Positions 55,422-63,910 of a stretch of 64,000 bases of DNA are shown one piece after another. Source of the DNA: Rhodobacter sp. (GTDB taxonomy: Bacteria; Pseudomonadota; Alphaproteobacteria; Rhodobacterales; Rhodobacteraceae); the NCBI GenBank assembly GCA_013821825.1, contig PNJK01000013.1, forward strand, positions 1 to 64,000, written 5' to 3'. Position 1 is the stretch's first letter, and each line of letters begins with the position of its first letter. The translations under genes were made by a program, and so were the position numbers. The notes beneath the pieces are model-generated. The model had not been told where the DNA came from. It saw only the letters and a list, made by a program, of their open reading frames with translations, and ran no database searches.

Positions 55422-55834
55422 GGACTGTGACCCTCGCCTCGGTCAAGGCCCTCCATGCTGCGTTCTGCGGCCATGACTCACCCCTGTCTGGCACACCTGA
55501 ACTGCACAACGCCAGTCCACGCCCGGATTTCAGAATACCCGCATTGACCCGGGATCTTCGGGTGCCGCGGGCTGCTCTTGGAGGGAGAAATGGTGGCGAG
55601 GGAGGCCTTCCCACTTTTCTTCTAATAATTTGAAAAAATTTCATTAAGTCAGAAGGGTGAAACCTTCATACCCGCAAGAATACCCGCAGAGCGTGGCCGC
55701 TGGCGGGCTTGGTCGCACCAGATCGGCCAGGGCTCAGGGAGCGAAAACTTTGCCGTCTTAGTTCCTGTTTACCAGCGCCCAGTCCTGCCAGCCTAAGGAC
55801 ATGTCCCGCTAGGGGCGAGAACCTGGAGGCAGCG
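55422..55834. other. intergenic boundary of a mobile element
   Basis: 413 bp. Contains AGAATACCCGCA twice (55532-55543, 55677-55688) plus ATACCCGCA at 55668-55676, and an AT-rich stretch (55619-55645) unlike the flanks. At 55590-55606 TGGTGGCGAGGGAGGCC could be the complement of a tRNA 3' end (CCTCCCTCGCCACCA), a common attachment site. Genes to the right are mobile-element type, so the left edge of the insertion probably lies here. Confidence 0.4.
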
Positions 55835-56071
55835 ATGTTAGACCATTTTTATACCCTAAAGGAGGCCGGAGTGATCCTGAAAAGATCGCGCGCCGGTCTC
55901 TACCTGATGATCGGCCGGGGCGAGTTGGAGGCCGTCAAGCACGGCAAGAACACCGTCATCCGCCAATCCGAGATTGACCGGTATCTCTCGGAACTGCCGA
56001 GGGCGACCGTCATTTCTGTGCCACCCATGCGGGGGCGGGGCTGTGAGCGCACTGCGAGCGCCAATGGCTGA
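55835..56071 (+). CDS. AlpA/excisionase-type helix-turn-helix protein
   Basis: 78 residues from ATG 55835 (CTGGAGG upstream). FYTLKEAGVILKRSRAGLYLMIGRGELEAVKHGKNTVIRQSEIDRYLSELP (in parts) is the MerR-like excisionase-family domain: wHTH followed by a small wing and the Q-S-E-I-x-R-Y end. Such proteins regulate or excise integrated elements. First gene of the element. Confidence 0.8.
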   Translation: MLDHFYTLKEAGVILKRSRAGLYLMIGRGELEAVKHGKNTVIRQSEIDRYLSELPRATVISVPPMRGRGCERTASANG

Positions 56072-56510
56072 GCCTTGGCTGAAAGCGTTGCGGGCCGTCT
56101 TTGACGCCACCGAACTCCCGCGCCTTGGGGATATCGGGCCGGGTATCACGCCGCGAATGCAAGCGGTTCGTGGCCAACGGCGCTTCGAGGCTGACGGCCA
56201 GCGGCCTTGGCCGCGCCGCCGGTTCGAAAACATCCGCTTCGAAGAAATGTGCAGGCTCAGCCGTTTGCTCGCCGTGAGCCCGGAAGCGGCCCGCGCCTGG
56301 GTGGCCACAAACCGCGCGATGCTCGTGGTCGATATCCGGGCTGACGTCCAGTGCTGGACAGCACGCGCCAGTCTTTGGGACGCCCCCAGCGAAACCGCAT
56401 TCATGCGCGCCGATGATGGAACACCGGCACCGCCCGACGAGGTGCTGTTGGCCACGGGTTGGCGGCGCGTAGGCGGAACCTGTGTCGAGGGGCAGCCCGA
56501 TCAATGCTGA
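56043..56510 (+). CDS. mobile-element protein, unknown
   Basis: 155 residues from GTG 56043, overlapping the excisionase gene by 29 bp; ATG 56064 is the other start. Basic, helix-rich; RFENIRFEEMCRLSRLLAVSPEAARAWVATN (in parts) may be a DNA-binding or scaffold segment. No family recognised. Lies just before the primase-helicase gene. Confidence 0.6.
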   Translation: MSALRAPMAEPWLKALRAVFDATELPRLGDIGPGITPRMQAVRGQRRFEADGQRPWPRRRFENIRFEEMCRLSRLLAVSPEAARAWVATNRAMLVVDIRADVQCWTARASLWDAPSETAFMRADDGTPAPPDEVLLATGWRRVGGTCVEGQPDQC

Positions 56511-56598
56511 ACGGCGCGACCGTGAAGCCGCGCCGCCCAAGACTTCTGATGATGACTGAAACCGCAGCGTGACCAGCACTGCAACCGAGGAGACAAGC

Positions 56599-59286
56599 AT
56601 GGACCACGATCCGCAAAAGATCAATAAGACTGACCTATCTGCCCATCCGACCGATGTTGACTGGCTTGGCGACATGACCGGCCTGCCAGCGGCCAACGCT
56701 GCGACGCTTCCCGTCACGGATTGGGAGGATCAGGGCGAAATCGCTGGCCAGAATTCGCAGTCAGGCTTTGCAGATCAGACCCCCTGGCACCCCCCAACGC
56801 TGGCCCAGGCGGGGCGGGGGGAAGTCGTCCACAGTTTTCCGCCGACTTTCGAAACCGTGGGTCCGGGCGGCAACCCCAGTCGTCAGATCGTGATCGACGA
56901 TCCACTCCTTGGGCCGATCTACGTCACGCCGACGCACGCGGAGCCCGATCCGGACCCGGAGCGCCCTGCCGATCCTCTGCTCCCGGCCCCGGACGCGCCA
57001 CCATCTGCGGAGGCACCTGGCGCGCCTGACAGCGGCCCCTGTGGCCCGCCTGAACTTCCCCCGACCGAACCTCCGCGCGACGGTGGTGAGCCTTCTGGCG
57101 GGCCGCCTGAGCCTGATCTGGCCATGGCCGGGCGGTTCCTGCGGGCGCTGGATGCCATGTCCCCCGGCGGGACCTTCCAGACGTTCGACGACAGCAAGCC
57201 CCCGCGCAGGGAACTGGCCCGCGTGCTGCACGGTAGCCTTGCGGGGCACGCCAAGACTCTGGCCGGTCTGCAGGCCAAAGGCGCCGGTGTCTTTGTGACT
57301 GTTAATGAGACCGACCTCGCAGGGCGGAGCCGCGCCAACGTGACCCGGGTGCGGGCGTTCTTCGTCGATCTGGACGGCGCGCCGCTGGAACCCGTGCGGG
57401 CCTGGCTGGAGCCGCATATCCTGGTCGAGACCTCCCCGGGCCGGTGGCACGCCTACTGGCTGGTGAGCGACTGCCCGCTGGATGCGTTCACGCGGATACA
57501 GAAACAGCTCATTGCAGCGTTCGGCAGTGACAAGTCGGTGCACGATCTGCCCCGCGTCATGCGCCTGCCGGGGTTCTGGCACCAGAAAGGCCAGCCCGTG
57601 CGGGTGCAGCTTTGCGACACGGCCCCGCAGACCGCTCTGACCTTTGCCGACTTCGAGGAGCGGCTCGCCGCGCGCGAAGCAGAGCTTGCGCTGGTCGTCC
57701 CGGCAGTGGCGGTAACGCAGCCCCTCGCGGCCAGTGCTGTGCCGGAGGGTTTCGACCTTGACGACCCTGAGGAAATCGAGAGCGCCACCCGATGGCTGCT
57801 GACGGTGGCACCGGTGTCGATCGACAGACAGGGCGGCAACAACACGGGCTACAAGGTTGCTGCCAAATTGCGGGGCATGGGTTTGTCGCCCGGGCTCAGC
57901 GTGGAGCTGATGGCTGAACACTGGAACCCGAGGTGCGAGCCGCCGTGGGAGCATGAGGATCTTGAGCGGTTCGCAGCTAACAGCGAAAGCTACGGACAGA
58001 ACGCCCCGGGCTCCGAGGGGATCAGGGCTGCAGCGGCGGCTTTTGGAGACGTGGTGCCCCTGCCTGAACACATCCCGCCGCAGTTTGTGCTTGGGCCGCG
58101 CGGCAGGCCGATCTGGTGCGCAGAAAACGCGCGGCAGGCTCTGGAGCGGCATGGCGCCTGGGAGAACGTCTGGGCCTATGACGAGTTCAACGGGCTTGTG
58201 ATGCTGATGCGGCCAGTGCCGGGAACGCCGGTCCCCCGGCCGCGGTTCAAGCCGCGCCCGTTCCGCGACTGCGACGTGGCAGATGCGGTCTGTTGGTTCA
58301 ACCGGAACGGCTTCCCTGATGCGACCAAGACGACAATGTGGGACGCTATCGTGCAGGTGGCCTGGACGAGCATCATCTCCCCGGTGCGGCACTACCTGGA
58401 GGGACTGGTCTGGGACGGCACGCCCCGCATCGGTGGGTGGCTCACGACCTGTCTGGGCGCGGACCCGTCGCCCCTGACTGCTGCCATGGGGCAGGCATGG
58501 CTGATATCGGCGGTGGCTCGGGCGCTGGAGCCCGGCTGCAAGGCAGACTGCGCGCTGGTGCTGGAGGGGCCGCAGGGCGGCGGCAAGTCGTCTGCCCTCG
58601 CAGCCCTGGCCGGGGAGGACTGGTTTCATGACGGCCTGCCCGACCTTCACTCGAAAGACGCAGCCCTCGGCCTGAGGGGCAAATGGATCATCGAACTGCC
58701 GGAACTGTCAGCCATGCGCCGGACGGACACCGAGGCGGTGAAGGCATTCCTGAGCCGCACGACAGAACGGTTCAGACCACCCTACGGTCGGGGCGAGGTG
58801 ACAGAACCCCGACGGTGCGTCTTTGCCGGGACCACCAACCGGTCGGACTGGCTGGCAGACGATACCGGGGGGCGGCGGTTCTGGCCAGTGCCTGTTGGTC
58901 AGATCGATCAGGCCGCGATCCGCCGGGACCGGGATCAGCTGTGGGCCGAGGCAGTCTCCCGCTACCGAGCCGGGGAGCCGTGGTGGCTCTCGGAAGAGGC
59001 AGAGCGACAGGCCGCGGCCCGAGTATGCGAACGACACGCAGAGGACCCGTGGGACGCCAAGGTGCTTCGATACGCCAGGGAGATCGCGGACGACTTCGAG
59101 AACCTAGAGGGCGCGGTCAGCACTGGCCAGATTATGGAGCGGCTCGGGCTCTCGCTTCCCGAACGGACCAAGGCGCTGTCAATGCGGGTCGGCGGTATCC
59201 TCACAAGGGCCGGGTGGCGGCGTGACGGCCAGTTTACGGTGGGGCCCCTCAGGGGCAGTGCGCGATACCTTGCACCCGAGGCCTGA
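56599..59286 (+). CDS. primase-helicase (RepB/PrimPol-like primase with VirE/VapE helicase domain)
   Basis: 895 residues from ATG 56599 (GAGGAGA upstream). Order: a disordered Pro-rich N-terminus (about 1-170), a primase domain (about 180-350) with FFVDLDG (D-x-D near 256) and VETSPGRWHAYWLV, a middle region, then a P-loop helicase domain (about 560-830) with LEGPQGGGKSSALAAL (near 655), KWIIELPEL and FAGTTNRSDWLADDTGGRRFWPV (in part). Such proteins start replication of satellites, phages and integrated plasmids. The iteron region follows at once. Confidence 0.85.
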   Translation: MDHDPQKINKTDLSAHPTDVDWLGDMTGLPAANAATLPVTDWEDQGEIAGQNSQSGFADQTPWHPPTLAQAGRGEVVHSFPPTFETVGPGGNPSRQIVIDDPLLGPIYVTPTHAEPDPDPERPADPLLPAPDAPPSAEAPGAPDSGPCGPPELPPTEPPRDGGEPSGGPPEPDLAMAGRFLRALDAMSPGGTFQTFDDSKPPRRELARVLHGSLAGHAKTLAGLQAKGAGVFVTVNETDLAGRSRANVTRVRAFFVDLDGAPLEPVRAWLEPHILVETSPGRWHAYWLVSDCPLDAFTRIQKQLIAAFGSDKSVHDLPRVMRLPGFWHQKGQPVRVQLCDTAPQTALTFADFEERLAAREAELALVVPAVAVTQPLAASAVPEGFDLDDPEEIESATRWLLTVAPVSIDRQGGNNTGYKVAAKLRGMGLSPGLSVELMAEHWNPRCEPPWEHEDLERFAANSESYGQNAPGSEGIRAAAAAFGDVVPLPEHIPPQFVLGPRGRPIWCAENARQALERHGAWENVWAYDEFNGLVMLMRPVPGTPVPRPRFKPRPFRDCDVADAVCWFNRNGFPDATKTTMWDAIVQVAWTSIISPVRHYLEGLVWDGTPRIGGWLTTCLGADPSPLTAAMGQAWLISAVARALEPGCKADCALVLEGPQGGGKSSALAALAGEDWFHDGLPDLHSKDAALGLRGKWIIELPELSAMRRTDTEAVKAFLSRTTERFRPPYGRGEVTEPRRCVFAGTTNRSDWLADDTGGRRFWPVPVGQIDQAAIRRDRDQLWAEAVSRYRAGEPWWLSEEAERQAAARVCERHAEDPWDAKVLRYAREIADDFENLEGAVSTGQIMERLGLSLPERTKALSMRVGGILTRAGWRRDGQFTVGPLRGSARYLAPEA

Positions 59287-59301
59287 GCGGCCAGGGGTGC
59301 A

Positions 59302-59514
59302 GTAGAACCTCGCGTAGCACCTCTGTCGGATTTCCCTTGTTTCTCCAAGGCTGAAAATGATCTTGGTAGCACCTGTAGCACCTTTTTCTCACGCACTCAG
59401 TAGTAACGGTTAACCCACTGATAAAAAAGAGCTATTCGGATATAGGTTGGTTCTACAGGTTCTACCTGTTTTGGTGCTGCCAAAGTGCGTGGGAAAAGGT
59501 GCTACAGGTGCTAC
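59302..59514. repeat. symmetric 9-bp iteron array, candidate replication origin
   Basis: Eight copies of GTAGMACCT in inverse symmetry. Forward: GTAGAACCT 59302-59310, GTAGCACCT 59314-59322, 59366-59374, 59375-59383. Reverse: TGGTTCTAC 59448-59456, AGGTTCTAC 59457-59465, AGGTGCTAC 59497-59505, 59506-59514. The inner pairs are part of a 31-bp imperfect inverted repeat (59366-59397 against 59484-59514) around an AT-rich core (about 59398-59470). It starts 15 bp after the primase-helicase stop. Iterons beside a primase-helicase are typical of replication origins. Confidence 0.65.
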
Positions 59515-59893
59515 TCGGTCGGGTTGAAACATTTGTTGCGGGGCTGAAATCGAGGCGGCAAACAATTGTTGCACCCTTTCAGGAAGCCCGTGGCCGCATC
59601 ATCGTTGGACCGGGTTGCAGCCGGGTTACCGGGAAGGCGATCCGACATCGCGTCTGAAAATAGGTCAGTTTTGTTGTCCTTCCTCGCGCGCGCCGCGAGT
59701 TCCGGTCGATCAAGTGTGGCATTGGGGGAATTTGCTCTTAGCACTGTTTGCAAATCAGCAAATCTTTTCTTGCGAACTCAGCTAAAATACGTCAGCCTTA
59801 CTGACATATTGGGGTTCCCGCACTCGCCACCACACCCTGCAGACACAGGCTGGATCACGGCACGCAGGAAGCCCGCCAGGAGGAAGCCCGACC
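59515..59893. other. intergenic region before the small-gene cluster
   Basis: 379 bp, more AT-rich than the surroundings. Short frames on both strands lack ribosome sites. GTCAG-N5-CTGAC at 59791-59805 is a possible operator near TAAAAT (59783-59788), so a promoter for the following cluster is likely here. Confidence 0.35.
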
Positions 59894-60640
59894 ATGGCCG
59901 CACATGTCACTACCACGACGCGCGTTGCCGTCGCCGCACCGGTCAGCACGACGCGGACTGTGCCAGTCGATCTGCCTCCGGAGCCTGAGGCCCCCGCCTT
60001 GTCTCAACCCGCTGCCTATGAGGCGCGGGCGAACGAGCGTGTCGCGCTGCGCAGCCAGATCGTTCGGCTTGAGGGGCAGCACGCAGAAGCCGTGGCCGCT
60101 CGGGATCGTGCAATCGCGCGCAAGGCAGTAGACGGCTCAGAAGCTGCCCGCGCCGCGTCCGACGCGGCTATCGGGGCAGTCATTCGGATCGAGGCGGAAC
60201 TGGACGGGGTGCGGTCTGCCCTCGCCCGTCTCACCGCCCAGGCCGAGGCCAACGCCGAGGCCAGCGCGCTGAACAAGGCCGCCGCTCAAGTCAAGGCTGC
60301 CGCCCAGACCGCACAGGACATGCTTGCTCTGGCCGGCGAAGCGGACGCTGCCTTGACAGCTTTTGTTGCGGCCCACCGCGCCCTTGGCGAAAAGCTGGCG
60401 GTGTTGCATGGCCTCGCGCCCTCGCGTTTTCACGACGGGCTGTTCGGGGGCGGCAACGGGCTCACGCAAGCCCTGCTGGCCACTGCGGCGAAGAACCAGC
60501 TTGCCGCCGGGGGGATCGTGCCCCGCGCGGCCTTCCCGAACCCGATTGCGGCCACTCTGATTGCCGCTGTGGAGCACTTCACGAAACCGCTGATCGAGGA
60601 AGCGGCCGGGCTCCAGCCCGCGCCGGTCGATCGGGATTGA
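59894..60640 (+). CDS. mobile-element coiled-coil protein
   Basis: 248 residues from ATG 59894 (AGGAGG upstream). A Thr/Pro-rich start, then a long alanine-rich coiled coil (about 45-175), then a glycine/alanine-rich tail. No enzyme motif. Could be a structural or scaffold protein of a phage-like particle or a replication accessory factor; unassigned. Confidence 0.6.
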   Translation: MAAHVTTTTRVAVAAPVSTTRTVPVDLPPEPEAPALSQPAAYEARANERVALRSQIVRLEGQHAEAVAARDRAIARKAVDGSEAARAASDAAIGAVIRIEAELDGVRSALARLTAQAEANAEASALNKAAAQVKAAAQTAQDMLALAGEADAALTAFVAAHRALGEKLAVLHGLAPSRFHDGLFGGGNGLTQALLATAAKNQLAAGGIVPRAAFPNPIAATLIAAVEHFTKPLIEEAAGLQPAPVDRD

Positions 60641-60652
60641 GGAGCAGAAGCA

Positions 60653-60949
60653 ATGAGCCAGATACGGTTATTGCAGGTCCACGGCCCGGCCAGCGCGGCG
60701 GGGACAGTTCTGGGAACCCAGAACCCGACCGAAACAGGGACGTGGGCCGAAGTCACGGGTCTGGGCACTATCCCGCCGGGCGGTGCGATGCTCGACATCT
60801 CCGCCAATGCCGGTGCAATACGTTTCGCCGTCATGCCGCCGAATACCATAGCAACCCCGCCGCCGCACAATGGCGAGATCGTACAGAACGGCGCAGCCCG
60901 GCGGCAGCATATCCCTACCGGCTCGCGCGTCTGGACGCGCCTAACCTGA
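60653..60949 (+). CDS. small mobile-element protein A
   Basis: 98 residues after GAGGAG. Beta-rich look: TGTWAEVTGLGTIPPGG, IRFAVMPPNT, and the tail HIPTGSRVWTRLT. It shares TGxWxEVTGL and the G-x-R-x-W end with the next gene, so the two are probably paralogues. Function unknown. Confidence 0.6.
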   Translation: MSQIRLLQVHGPASAAGTVLGTQNPTETGTWAEVTGLGTIPPGGAMLDISANAGAIRFAVMPPNTIATPPPHNGEIVQNGAARRQHIPTGSRVWTRLT

Positions 60950-60959
60950 GGAGAGAAAC

Positions 60960-61499
60960 ATGGCCGATATCATCCTTTCCGGTCTGCACCTCGCCGGCCA
61001 CCCCGACGACAGCCTCAGTCTGAGCGTCAACGAAACCGGCGGCTGGCTGGAAGTCACTGGCTTGCCGGACCTCACCTGGCCGGAGAGGGCGCTTGAAGTG
61101 CGCCCGCGCCTTGCCGACGTGCCCGCGTGGTGCGAGGCCAAGATCATCGCGTCTCAGGGCGACGTGTGGTTTCTGATCGCACCGGCCGAAGCGCCACCGC
61201 CCACAGGTGCGCCCCGGCCCGGACGCCAGGCAGAGGGGGAGCCCCCAGTCTCAAGCGTCAAGGCAGGGGAAGCCTCAGCCCGCCACATGCTGCGCGCAGG
61301 CGAGCGGCTTTGGCTCTGGAGCACCGGCATTGCGCTTACTGTGACGCTCACGGCCACCGGCAGCCCGGCGCGGATCATCTTCGCCGAAGGCGAGCAACCG
61401 CCTTTCGACGCGGGCCAGGGTGAGATCATCGCACCCGGTGAGACGATCACCCGCACTGTGCCGCGCTCGCAGCGACTGTGGCTGCTCGGGGCGACCTGA
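60960..61499 (+). CDS. small mobile-element protein B
   Basis: 179 residues after GGAGAG. TGGWLEVTGLPDLTWPERAL and MLRAGERLWLWSTG parallel protein A. A second related unit ends VPRSQRLWLLGAT, so it may be a tandem duplication of the protein A fold. A proline-rich linker (PPPTGAPRPGRQ) lies between. Possibly a surface or spike-like component; unproven. Confidence 0.6.
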   Translation: MADIILSGLHLAGHPDDSLSLSVNETGGWLEVTGLPDLTWPERALEVRPRLADVPAWCEAKIIASQGDVWFLIAPAEAPPPTGAPRPGRQAEGEPPVSSVKAGEASARHMLRAGERLWLWSTGIALTVTLTATGSPARIIFAEGEQPPFDAGQGEIIAPGETITRTVPRSQRLWLLGAT

Positions 61500-61870
61500 T
61501 GCTGGCCGCCCGCTTGTCGGTCGAGGAACTGCTCTACCGGGCGGAGACGGCGCGGCCGGGTTCCGTTGTGGACCTTATGCTTGCGCCCGGCGAAGCCCTG
61601 TCGCTGCACGCCCCCGGCGCGGCGCGCGCCAGCAAGCGCGGTGCGGTGCATGTGGCGGAGGATGAAATGGCCATCGCCTGCGTTCCGCCTGTCGGTCGGG
61701 GCCTGCGTGTCCTGTTGCGCGAGCCCGGCCACGGGGCGCTATGGCCGCTGGACCTGGCCTTGCCGCGCGACGTGGCCGTCGCACTGACCAAGCCCGACAC
61801 CGGGCGCCTGTCGCTGCGACGAACCCCGAATCTTGAACTGGTCATCACGCGAGGATCCGACGATGAATGA
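61499..61870 (+). CDS. small mobile-element protein C
   Basis: 123 residues from ATG 61499, overlapping the previous stop (TGATG). Beta-rich with LMLAPGEALSLHAPG and VPPVGRGLRVLLREPG. Weaker likeness to proteins A and B. Function unknown. Confidence 0.55.
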   Translation: MLAARLSVEELLYRAETARPGSVVDLMLAPGEALSLHAPGAARASKRGAVHVAEDEMAIACVPPVGRGLRVLLREPGHGALWPLDLALPRDVAVALTKPDTGRLSLRRTPNLELVITRGSDDE

Positions 61871-62534
61871 CACCCCGATTTCTGCCCCAGCCACCCCCGC
61901 CGCTCCGGCCCCTGCCGTCACGCCTTCTCTGGCCGCAAACATCGCGGAACTGACAGCCCGTCAGGCCACGATGACCAACCATCAATACAAGGACCGCATG
62001 GCGCTGATCACGGCCTTCGATGCTGAGGTTGCGGCCGGGGGCGACGGTTCCGTAGCGCTCGGCAAGTCACCCGATGCCATCCGGGGCGACGAAATCGCCA
62101 AGGCGCTGCAGCCCCCGCCGAATGTGCAGCCCGGCGTCCATGCCCCGGACAGCTACACGCGGTTGTCGCCGGAACTGTTCGGCACGATCGAGGAGCGCGT
62201 GGCTTTCGGCGAGGCGGCCAGCGCTGCCGGGTTCGATCCGCAGATCGTGCAAGGCACGCTGCAGTCGATCCGCAACGATGCCGCCATTACCCGGGCGATC
62301 GAGGGCGGAGACGCCGCGATTGACGCTCACCTGGTCGGGGTCCGGAATTTCTTCAAGAGCTTGCCCGGCGGGCCGGAGCGCCTGAACCTGGCCGTGTCCT
62401 ATCTCGATCACCTCGCAGCTGGTAAGCCGCTCCTGAGCGAGACGATAGAGGTAGCCAAGATGAGCCCAGATGCCCTGAGCATGGCTGCTTTTCACGCGGA
62501 ACAGGCGGGGTTCAAGCCACCCGCGCCCCGCTGA
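61863..62534 (+). CDS. mobile-element protein D, helical
   Basis: 223 residues, overlapping protein C by 8 bp. Disordered Ala/Pro N-terminus (about 1-25), then helical: TARQATMTNHQYKDRMALIT, IEERVAFGEAASAAGFDPQIV, FFKSLPGGPERLNLAVSYLD. No family recognised. Position and composition suggest a structural or assembly role (inference). Confidence 0.6.
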   Translation: MNDTPISAPATPAAPAPAVTPSLAANIAELTARQATMTNHQYKDRMALITAFDAEVAAGGDGSVALGKSPDAIRGDEIAKALQPPPNVQPGVHAPDSYTRLSPELFGTIEERVAFGEAASAAGFDPQIVQGTLQSIRNDAAITRAIEGGDAAIDAHLVGVRNFFKSLPGGPERLNLAVSYLDHLAAGKPLLSETIEVAKMSPDALSMAAFHAEQAGFKPPAPR

Positions 62535-62630
62535 AAAGGTACTAATCCATACAGGGAGATTTCCACACTTGTTGGCCTTTGCGCGTTCGCTACTCTGGTG
62601 AAACCTAATCATCAGTGAAGGGCTTCTTTG

Positions 62631-63419
62631 ATGACCGAGGACCCAAGCGTCAAGGACGTGCTCTCTGCGGCAGTGAACATCCCTAAGAAGGCGGGGCAAG
62701 CGCTGCTTGGCGCCAAGGTTCCCGTCAAAGGATTGCAGCGTTTCGGCCGAGCCGTTGCGACACAGTGGCTGGCACTAGTTCTTTTGACGGCACTTTTCTT
62801 GTGGGTTTTTGTTGACCACTTGGCGATGGTGGAAGAAGTGAAAAACCTGAGGTTCGCCAGAGAACATCCTCCTATTGAGAATACTGCGAAGCCGACTACT
62901 GCCTCGCCAAAGCATACTTCGGCGCTTCACTCTTTCGACGAACTGGAAGCGGCCAATCCGGCGAACAGGTCGCTGGGCTTCAACCCGGCTGCGCGTTCCG
63001 TCGCCACCACCGAGGAGGAGTTCGCCGCCGAGCGCGCCCGTGCCGCCGCCGTGGCCGAACGGTCAGTGATCGGCGCGGCGTTCCAGAACGAAAACATGAT
63101 CGGGTCTCTGTTCTCGAAGCAGGCCGACGTGATGTCGAACGTGGACAAGGGCGACGACTTCGACATCGTGAAATACATCGACGACAACAACCTGCGGGGC
63201 TACGAGGACGAGTTCATGGGTGTCCTGAACAAGGACTATGCCGACGCCCTGTTGTCCGACCTCCAGCGCAAGCAACGGAACGACGAGACCCTGGCCGCGG
63301 CGGGCTGGGCCGGAGTGCTTGCGGTCCTTGCTGCAAGTTTATTCGACCTGCCGGGGATAGTCCTTATCGGGGCTTTTCTTTGGGGCCGTCGCCCGTATGC
63401 CGGGCCAGCCGGCGCGTGA
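62631..63419 (+). CDS. two-TM mobile-element membrane protein
   Basis: 262 residues from ATG 62631; base composition at its start is more AT-rich than the flanks. Membrane helices at about 45-65 (WLALVLLTALFLWVFVDH) and 222-245 (AGWAGVLAVLAASLF, IVLIGAFLWG), with an acidic, helical loop between (about 66-220; DDFDIVKYIDDNNLRGYEDE). A membrane protein of a virus- or transfer-type element is possible. Its 3' end overlaps the next gene on the other strand by 56 bp. Confidence 0.6.
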   Translation: MTEDPSVKDVLSAAVNIPKKAGQALLGAKVPVKGLQRFGRAVATQWLALVLLTALFLWVFVDHLAMVEEVKNLRFAREHPPIENTAKPTTASPKHTSALHSFDELEAANPANRSLGFNPAARSVATTEEEFAAERARAAAVAERSVIGAAFQNENMIGSLFSKQADVMSNVDKGDDFDIVKYIDDNNLRGYEDEFMGVLNKDYADALLSDLQRKQRNDETLAAAGWAGVLAVLAASLFDLPGIVLIGAFLWGRRPYAGPAGA

Positions 63420-63903
63420 CCCGAAGTGTCAGAGCCTTCATCTCGACACTTCCGCTTGAGACCTTTTCAGGCGGCCCGACAGTGACGAATTTATCATCGT
63501 CAGTCAGGACGCTGGATCCGGTCCAGTCGGAAAGATCCCTGTGGAGCATATCAAGCGAAGCCCGCGCAACTTCACGGGCAGTGGCCTCGCCAAGTTCTCC
63601 CTTTGCGCGCTCGACATAGAAACCGTCAGCCCCGTTCACCGTCGCCCGGTCATAGACGTTGGCCGGGTCTGCCTCTGCTTCCTGCCCCGCCCAAGGTGCG
63701 GCGGTGATCGGGGGCCGTCGTGCTGCCCCGCCGAAACCTCTGCCGCCACGATCTAAGCCGAGTTCGTATGACCAGTTTCTGGCAGTGCGCTCCGACACAC
63801 CAAACCGGGCGGCCGTGGCCTTCACCTTGACAGCCTTGTCCACCCACAAACGCATGAAGGTGTCGCGCTCCTCGGGGGAAATCTGATCAAGCTTCTTGAC
63901 CAT
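63364..63903 (-). CDS. HTH protein of the mobile element
   Basis: 179 residues from ATG 63903 (GAGGAGG upstream). HTH near the N-terminus: DKAVKVKATAARFGVSERTARNWSYELGL (in parts), then a Gly/Arg linker and an acidic/helical C-terminal half (EVARASLDMLHRDLSDW). A terminase-small-subunit-like DNA-binding fold is possible, but no large terminase follows, so a regulator is equally likely. It starts 7 bp after the end of the possible integrase gene. Confidence 0.6.
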   Translation of the reverse strand: MVKKLDQISPEERDTFMRLWVDKAVKVKATAARFGVSERTARNWSYELGLDRGGRGFGGAARRPPITAAPWAGQEAEADPANVYDRATVNGADGFYVERAKGELGEATAREVARASLDMLHRDLSDWTGSSVLTDDDKFVTVGPPEKVSSGSVEMKALTLRVTRRLARHTGDGPKEKPR

Positions 63904-63910
63904 GGCCTCC

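Noticed and set aside
63364-63903. Terminase small subunit
   Set aside because: HTH alone is not diagnostic and no large terminase lies downstream; kept as HTH protein of unknown role.
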